This document shows positions 13,883-18,526 of a stretch of DNA of 18,526 bases, in pieces. Each line of letters starts with the position of its first letter. Position 1 is the stretch's first letter. The stretch spans positions 1-18,526 of the forward strand of contig JBHELF010000117.1 of the NCBI GenBank assembly GCA_046263155.1, in the 5' to 3' direction. The stretch is from DATADF01 sp046263155 (lineage in GTDB: Bacteria; Actinomycetota; CADDZG01; WHSQ01). The position numbers were made by a program, and so were the translations under genes. The notes beneath the pieces are model-generated. The model saw only the letters and a program-made list of their open reading frames with translations. It had not been told where the DNA came from and did not search any database.

Positions 13883-16432
13883 CTAAGCCCAGGTGATCAC
13901 GCCGAGATACATGGCGTTGTTCAGATCCTTGTGCGCGGGAACGACGCGCACCCCGTATCCGTAAAGTCCCGCCTTGTCGGTCGTGAAGCGAAGGGCATAG
14001 CGAATCACGTCCTCCTCTGCACCGTCGGGCTTCATCTCGGCGACCGCGGGGTCGATCAGCTCGCCGTTGGCACCCACCCGCCCGTGAACAAGCTGTACCG
14101 AGACATCGTCTGCGGTCAACCGGCCGAGCCTCACGCGCGCCACGACGTCTCTCTCCTCGCCCACTTCGGCCGGCCGTTGTTCGCCGCCGACATCGAGAAC
14201 CTGGACGTCGTCCCAGGCATCGAGGAGTCGGCTCTTCCACTCCGCCAGATCGCGCGCCCCCTTGAAATCCTCCCAAGTCAAAGCGCTAGCCTGGCGCGCC
14301 GCCGGCTCGTAAAGAGTTTCGGTGTAGTCGCGCACCATCCGATCGGCCGTCACGTAGGAGCCGAGGCTCGCCATCGAATCCTTGATCCGTTCGAGCCATC
14401 GCCGCGGCACAGGCCCTTCCGAGCGGTCGTAGAAGCGGGGTGCGATCTCCCTTTCGAGTAGGTCGTACAGCGCGCTTGCCTCAACTCGGTCCTGATAATC
14501 GTCGTCGTCGTAAACGTCGTCGGTGCCTATCGCCCAACCGTTGCGACCGTTGTAGACCTCGTCCCACCAACCGTCGAGGACCGAGCAGTTGAGCGCGCCG
14601 TTGATGGCTGCCTTCATGCCGCTCGTACCGCAGGCCTCGAGGGGACGCCGAGGGTTGTTGAGCCAGACATCGGATCCCTGACACAGGACGCGCGCGACCT
14701 CCATGTCGTAGTCCTCCAGGAAGGCGAAGCGATTGCGCAGCTCTGGGTCCGACGAGAAATGCACGAGGGCCTGGATCATGGCCTTGCCGCCGTCGTCGAG
14801 GGGGTGAGCCTTCCCGGCGAACAGGAATTGAATGGGGTGATCGCCCGAGAGAAGCAGACTGCGGAGGCGCTCGGGATCCGACAACAACAGGGATCCGCGC
14901 TTGTACTGGGCAAACCGACGGGCGAAGCCCACCGTCAGAACGCCCGGATCGAAGACCTCCTCGGTCCACGCAGTCTCCGCCTCGGAGACACCGCGCGCCA
15001 GAAGCTGGTGTTTCAGGCGGGCGCGCACGAAGTACACGAGGCGCTCGCGCGCCCGCTCACGCTCGCGCCAGAGCTCCGCATCGGTAACTTCCCGAATCCG
15101 TTCCCAACGCGCATTGCCGGCTTCGGCCCAACCCGGTGCCAGGCGACGGTTCAATATCTCCGACATCTCCGGTCCCAGCCAAGTCGCGGTATGGACGCCG
15201 TTCGTGATAGAGCCGATCGGCACTTCCCTGGGCGGGATCTCCGGCCACAGATCGCCGAAGATCGATCGGGACACATCACCGTGGAGCTTGCTCACCGCGT
15301 TGGCGCGGCCCGCGACGCGAAACCCCAGAAGGGCCATGTTGAAGGTGGCTTTGGGCTCTGCCGTGGGGAGGGTGTGACTCTGTCCCAGCGCCAAGAGGTC
15401 GTCCAGGGGAACGTCGCACTCCTTCGCAAAGGAATCGAAGTAGCGCTCCATAAGGTCGGTCTCGTAGACGTCGATGCCGGCGGGCACGGGAGTGTGAGTG
15501 GTGAAGATCGTCGTCGCCCGAACGGCCTCGAGCGCGGCCTGAAAATCAAGGCCCTGATCCATTACGAGCTGGCGAACCCGCTCCACACCCAAAAATCCCG
15601 CGTGGCCCTCGTTCGAATGGAAAACATCGGGATCGAACCCGGCCGCGCGCAGCGCCCGGACCCCCCCAATGCCGAGCAAGATCTCCTGGCGCAATCGGTG
15701 CTCGGTGCCGCCGCCGTAGAGACGGTCGGTGATGCGCCTCTCCTCGTCGTCGTTGTCCTCGATATCGGAATCCAAAAGGAGGAGGGGAACGCGGCCCACC
15801 TGAGCCAACCAGATCTGAGCGGCGCACCTGATCCCCGCGAGATCGACATCGATACGCAACGGCGATCCGTCGTCGTTCGTCTGCAGAACGAGCGGCATGG
15901 CGTGCGGATCAAGCGCCGGGTAGTACTCGAGCTGCCAACCGTCCGCGTTCAGGCGTTGCTTGAAGTAGCCCTGGTGGTAGAGGAGGCCGACGCCGACCAA
16001 GGGAACGCCGAGATCGCTCGCGGCCTTCAGATGGTCTCCGGCCAGGACACCCAGTCCGCCGGAATAGACGGGCAGCGCTTCGCTCACACCGAATTCGGGG
16101 GAAAAGTAAGCGACGGTCCGGAGCGCCGGGTCCTCCTTGGCCTGAAACCAGCGCGGCTCCTCGCTATAAGAGGTCAGGCTCTCCTCGACATCCGCGAGGA
16201 AGCCCATGAACGGGCCGTCCTCGACAAGCTCCGCGAATCGCTCCGGAGCCACTAAGCCCAGCATCTTTACGGGGTCGTGTCCCGCGGTCTCCCACGCCTC
16301 CGGGTCCACCCACCGGAACAAATCGACCGCCTCCGAGTCCCAGCTCCATCTGAGGTTCATCGCGATCGTCATCAGCACGCCGAGCTCCTCGGGGAGTGCG
16401 GCGCGCACGGCGAAGCTGCGCAGCGCTTTCAC
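13883..16432 (-). CDS. glgP: Alpha-glucan (glycogen) phosphorylase, GT35, DUF3417-containing type
   Basis: GlgP removes glucose from the non-reducing ends of alpha-1,4-glucan with phosphate, giving glucose-1-phosphate. The 849-residue protein has the N-terminal DUF3417 region (about 1-110) found in Mycobacterium-type GlgP (Rv1328), followed by YFSPEFGVSEALPVYSGGLG, HSNEGHAGF, TTHTPVPAGID, SITNGVHTATW and FARRFAQYKR. The pyridoxal-phosphate lysine is K607 in ACGTSGMKAAINGALN. A C-terminal beta extension (about 750-849) is also typical of this subgroup. The GTG at 16432 is chosen because homology begins at KALRSFAVRAALPEELG. It has no ribosome-binding site, but TAGGCT lies 7 bases upstream, suggesting a leaderless mRNA. 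The alternative ATG at 16726 would add 98 unrelated residues antisense to glgE. It diverges from glgE and converges on the glgX-treZ operon. Confidence 0.94.
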   Translation of the reverse strand: MKALRSFAVRAALPEELGVLMTIAMNLRWSWDSEAVDLFRWVDPEAWETAGHDPVKMLGLVAPERFAELVEDGPFMGFLADVEESLTSYSEEPRWFQAKEDPALRTVAYFSPEFGVSEALPVYSGGLGVLAGDHLKAASDLGVPLVGVGLLYHQGYFKQRLNADGWQLEYYPALDPHAMPLVLQTNDDGSPLRIDVDLAGIRCAAQIWLAQVGRVPLLLLDSDIEDNDDEERRITDRLYGGGTEHRLRQEILLGIGGVRALRAAGFDPDVFHSNEGHAGFLGVERVRQLVMDQGLDFQAALEAVRATTIFTTHTPVPAGIDVYETDLMERYFDSFAKECDVPLDDLLALGQSHTLPTAEPKATFNMALLGFRVAGRANAVSKLHGDVSRSIFGDLWPEIPPREVPIGSITNGVHTATWLGPEMSEILNRRLAPGWAEAGNARWERIREVTDAELWRERERARERLVYFVRARLKHQLLARGVSEAETAWTEEVFDPGVLTVGFARRFAQYKRGSLLLSDPERLRSLLLSGDHPIQFLFAGKAHPLDDGGKAMIQALVHFSSDPELRNRFAFLEDYDMEVARVLCQGSDVWLNNPRRPLEACGTSGMKAAINGALNCSVLDGWWDEVYNGRNGWAIGTDDVYDDDDYQDRVEASALYDLLEREIAPRFYDRSEGPVPRRWLERIKDSMASLGSYVTADRMVRDYTETLYEPAARQASALTWEDFKGARDLAEWKSRLLDAWDDVQVLDVGGEQRPAEVGEERDVVARVRLGRLTADDVSVQLVHGRVGANGELIDPAVAEMKPDGAEEDVIRYALRFTTDKAGLYGYGVRVVPAHKDLNNAMYLGVITWA

Positions 16433-16439
16433 GGGGGCG

Positions 16440-16445
16440 AGCCTA
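16440..16445 (-). promoter_or_regulatory. Candidate -10 box, leaderless promoter of glgP
   Basis: On the minus strand TAGGCT (TANNNT) is followed by 7 bases and then the GTG at 16432. No Shine-Dalgarno-like sequence lies in the gap, which is a run of C on the coding strand. A 13-base palindrome sits immediately upstream, where a -10/-35 spacer would be. No good -35 is visible. Confidence 0.45.
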
Positions 16446-16458
16446 GTGCCAGTGGCAC
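16446..16458. promoter_or_regulatory. Perfect 13-base palindrome, candidate operator between glgP and glgE
   Basis: The sequence GTGCCAGTGGCAC is a perfect inverted repeat of two 6-base arms around one central base. It abuts the candidate glgP -10 box and lies 64 bases upstream of the glgE start. A dimeric regulator bound here would block the glgP promoter and might also affect glgE. No regulator gene is in the window. The symmetry is seen directly; operator function is inferred. Confidence 0.4.
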
Positions 16459-16510
16459 ACGACGGGAAGCGGGTAGGAAGGAATGCGATGCTTGCCCTGC
16501 CCGAGGAGAC

Positions 16511-16517
16511 GGAGGAA
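16511..16517 (+). promoter_or_regulatory. Strong ribosome-binding site that fixes the glgE start
   Basis: GGAGGAA ends 5 bases before the GTG at 16523. It decides the start, because the reading frame is open for a further 246 bases upstream. It also shows that glgE, unlike its divergent neighbour glgP, has a leader. Confidence 0.75.
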
Positions 16518-16522
16518 CCGGA

Positions 16523-18490
16523 GTGAGCTCCCATCTGCGTGAGGGACACGCCGTCGTCGAGAACATCCGGCCGGAGATCAACGGTGGGCGCTACCGAGCC
16601 AAGGCCATCGTGGGCGACGTCGTCGAGGTGAGCGCCGATATCTTCCGGGACGGGCCGGACCTGTTGGCGGCGGTGCTGCGCTACAAGGGCCCCGGCGGTC
16701 GCTGGGCCGAGGCCCCCATGACCCATCTGGGCAACGACCGGTGGACGGGATCCTTCAGCCCGGATCGCATCGGAGTGTGGCGCTACACGATCGAGGCCTG
16801 GACCGACAGATTCGCGATCTGGAGGCGAAAGCTCGAGAAGAAGCTCGATGCGGGCCAGGACGTGAGCGTGGAACTAGAGGAAGGTGCCTCGCTCATCGAG
16901 AGCCGGGCCGCCGCCGCGCCCGCTCGCGCGCGGACGAAACTCACCCGGGCCGCGGAGGCTCTGCGCGGCAAATCCAAGGGCAAGGCCGTCCACAACCTGG
17001 AGGCGCGCCTGGCGGCGGCACTCGACGGCGCGCTGGTCGAGCTGATCGCGGCCCATCCCGATAGAACAGGCTCCACCCTCACGAAGCCGGCGCTTGAATT
17101 GACGGTGGATCGCTCGCTGGCGCGCACGGGGGCCTGGTACGAGTTCTTCCCGCGTTCGATACTGGGGCGGGCGGGTGGCCACGGAACCTTCGCGACGGCA
17201 AAAAGCGATCTGCAGCGGGTCGCGAACATGGGCTTCGATGTCGTGTATCTGCCTCCGATACATCCCATCGGCACCACCGCCAGGAAGGGTCGCAACAACA
17301 CTCTTGAGGCCGGACCCGACGATGTCGGGGTTCCCTGGGCGATCGGCAACACGGAGGGTGGACATACCGCGATCCATCCTCAACTCGGCACGCTGGCCGA
17401 CTTCGAGGACTTCCGAAAGGAGGCGGAACGGTTGGGACTCGAGGTGGCCCTCGATTTCGCCATCCAGGCGTCCCCGGACCACCCCTGGGTCAAAGAACAT
17501 CCGGAATGGTTTCACCACCGCCCCGACGGTTCGATCAAGTTTGCCGAGAACCCCCCTAAGCAATACCAGGACATCTATCCGATCAACTTCGATCTCGAGG
17601 AGCCTCATCGCACCGAGCTGTGGCAGGAGCTCAAGGGAATCATCGAGTTCTGGCTCGATCGAGGCGTCAAGATCTTCCGTGTCGACAATCCCCACACCAA
17701 ACCCTTCGCTTTCTGGGAATGGCTGATCTCAGAGATCAACACGAGGGATCCCGAGGTGATCTTTCTCTCCGAAGCCTTTACGCGACCAAGGGTGATGCAG
17801 GCCCTCGCGAAACTGGGATTCACGCAGTCCTACACCTATTTCACCTGGCGCAACCACAAATTCGAGATCATGGAGTACCTCACGGAGCTGACGCAGACGG
17901 AGATCGCCGATTACTTCCGGCCCAACTTCTTCGCGAACACTCCCGACATCCTGCACGAATACCTCCAACACGGAGGGCCTCCGGCCTTCAAGGTGCGGCT
18001 CGTTCTCGCGGCGTTCCTGTCACCCAGCTACGGCATCTACTCCGGGTACGAGCTCTGCGAGAACATCCCGGTCAAGCCCGGAAGCGAGGAATACCTCAAC
18101 TCGGAAAAGTACGAGTTGAAGCCGCGCGATTACAAGGGCGAGAACCTCATGTCCTACATCACGCGGATCAACGACATAAGGCGAAAGCATCCGGTGACCT
18201 CCGAGCTGACAAACCTCCACTTCCACGACGTCGACAAGGACCACATGCTCGCCTTCTCCAAGACCGGGCGAAACCAGGACGGCATCCTCGTCGTCGTGAA
18301 TCTCAATCCCTGGCACTGGGAGGAAGCCACCGTTCACATCAACCTCGACGTGCTCGGTTTCGGCCACGATCAGCCCTTCGAGGTCCACGACCTCATCACC
18401 GACACGACCTTTATGTGGCGCGGTCCGGACAACTACGTGCGCCTCGATCCCATGGAGGAGCCCGCCCACATCTTCAGGGTCAGGGGCTAA
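16523..18490 (+). CDS. glgE: Alpha-1,4-glucan:maltose-1-phosphate maltosyltransferase GlgE (GH13_3)
   Basis: GlgE transfers maltose from alpha-maltose-1-phosphate to the non-reducing end of alpha-1,4-glucan, building linear chains for glycogen or capsular glucan. The 655-residue protein has an N-terminal beta-sandwich (about 1-100), a helical insertion rich in Ala/Arg/Lys (about 105-185), a GH13 barrel from WYEFFPRS (W205) and a C-terminal beta domain (from about 565). Diagnostic blocks are PPIHPIG, RKGRNN, FRVDNPHTKPF with nucleophile D388, LSEAFTRP with acid E417, and NTPDILHEYL with D475, close to the Streptomyces numbering (D394, E423, D480). The start is the GTG at 16523, with GGAGGAA before it. 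In Streptomyces, treS, pep2 and glgB commonly follow glgE; here the window ends 36 bases after the stop, so they may lie just outside. Confidence 0.95.
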   Translation: MSSHLREGHAVVENIRPEINGGRYRAKAIVGDVVEVSADIFRDGPDLLAAVLRYKGPGGRWAEAPMTHLGNDRWTGSFSPDRIGVWRYTIEAWTDRFAIWRRKLEKKLDAGQDVSVELEEGASLIESRAAAAPARARTKLTRAAEALRGKSKGKAVHNLEARLAAALDGALVELIAAHPDRTGSTLTKPALELTVDRSLARTGAWYEFFPRSILGRAGGHGTFATAKSDLQRVANMGFDVVYLPPIHPIGTTARKGRNNTLEAGPDDVGVPWAIGNTEGGHTAIHPQLGTLADFEDFRKEAERLGLEVALDFAIQASPDHPWVKEHPEWFHHRPDGSIKFAENPPKQYQDIYPINFDLEEPHRTELWQELKGIIEFWLDRGVKIFRVDNPHTKPFAFWEWLISEINTRDPEVIFLSEAFTRPRVMQALAKLGFTQSYTYFTWRNHKFEIMEYLTELTQTEIADYFRPNFFANTPDILHEYLQHGGPPAFKVRLVLAAFLSPSYGIYSGYELCENIPVKPGSEEYLNSEKYELKPRDYKGENLMSYITRINDIRRKHPVTSELTNLHFHDVDKDHMLAFSKTGRNQDGILVVVNLNPWHWEEATVHINLDVLGFGHDQPFEVHDLITDTTFMWRGPDNYVRLDPMEEPAHIFRVRG

Positions 18491-18526
18491 ACGACACCTT
18501 GGTCCCTCCGGAACGAGACCCTCTCT

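Noticed and set aside
13880..13890. GGGCTAAGCCC inverted repeat at the glgP stop as a bidirectional terminator
   Set aside because: It is a short dyad partly made of the last glgP codons, with no adjoining T-run on either strand.
14759..16255. 498-codon open frame on the plus strand opposite glgP
   Set aside because: glgP is unmistakable on the other strand, with all phosphorylase motifs. Long stop-free antisense frames are expected in GC-rich coding DNA, and the translation shows no recognisable domain.
16453..16470. TGGCAC resembling a sigma-54 -24 element
   Set aside because: No GC/TTGCA -12 element follows at the required spacing (the bases there are GGGAA); TGGCAC is simply one arm of the palindrome.

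Overview
The window is GC-rich and densely packed, and reads as chromosomal DNA of an actinomycete-like bacterium (phylum Actinomycetota or a close relative). The basis is the combination of a GlgE maltosyltransferase, a DUF3417-type glycogen phosphorylase, TreY/TreZ, a zinc-ribbon/RNase H gene pair of the kind seen in mycobacteria, frequent GTG starts, and -10 boxes of the TANNNT form set for leaderless transcription. No tRNA, rRNA, CRISPR array, insertion sequence or phage gene is visible, and there is no sign of recent transfer.

Positions 1-5124 lie on the minus strand. The window opens inside the RNase P RNA gene (3' end cut off), preceded by its own -10 box. Upstream is a cobalamin-type ABC importer operon (btuF-btuC-btuD, each junction a 4-base overlap), controlled by a cobalamin riboswitch at 3253-3371 and a leader that can hide the btuF ribosome-binding site. 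Further upstream is a three-gene set: a coiled-coil zinc-ribbon protein, an RNase HI and a membrane-bound hydrolase-like protein.

Positions 5168-13873 are a plus-strand operon: glgX (debranching), treY, a GH57 4-alpha-glucanotransferase-like enzyme, treZ, and a small zincin-like metallopeptidase. glgX to treZ overlap one another. The GH57 gene appears to start with CTG, inside a CTGA overlap with the treY stop. A minus-strand glgP (glycogen phosphorylase) converges on this operon with a 9-base gap. glgE (maltose-1-phosphate maltosyltransferase) is divergent from glgP and ends 36 bases before the window edge; those last bases hold nothing recognisable.

Together the sugar genes form a glycogen/alpha-glucan to trehalose module. 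GlgP trims outer chains, GlgX removes the stubs, the GH57 enzyme can re-size the released maltooligosaccharides, TreY and TreZ turn them into trehalose, and GlgE rebuilds alpha-1,4-glucan from maltose-1-phosphate. TreS, maltokinase, GlgB and GlgC/GlgM are not in the window and may lie beyond glgE.

I found no wholly new system. The least ordinary signals are regulatory: three genes (the zinc-ribbon gene, glgX, glgP) each have TANNNT exactly 7 bases before the start codon; the first two form a symmetric divergent promoter in a 43-base gap; and a perfect 13-base palindrome abuts the glgP -10 box.
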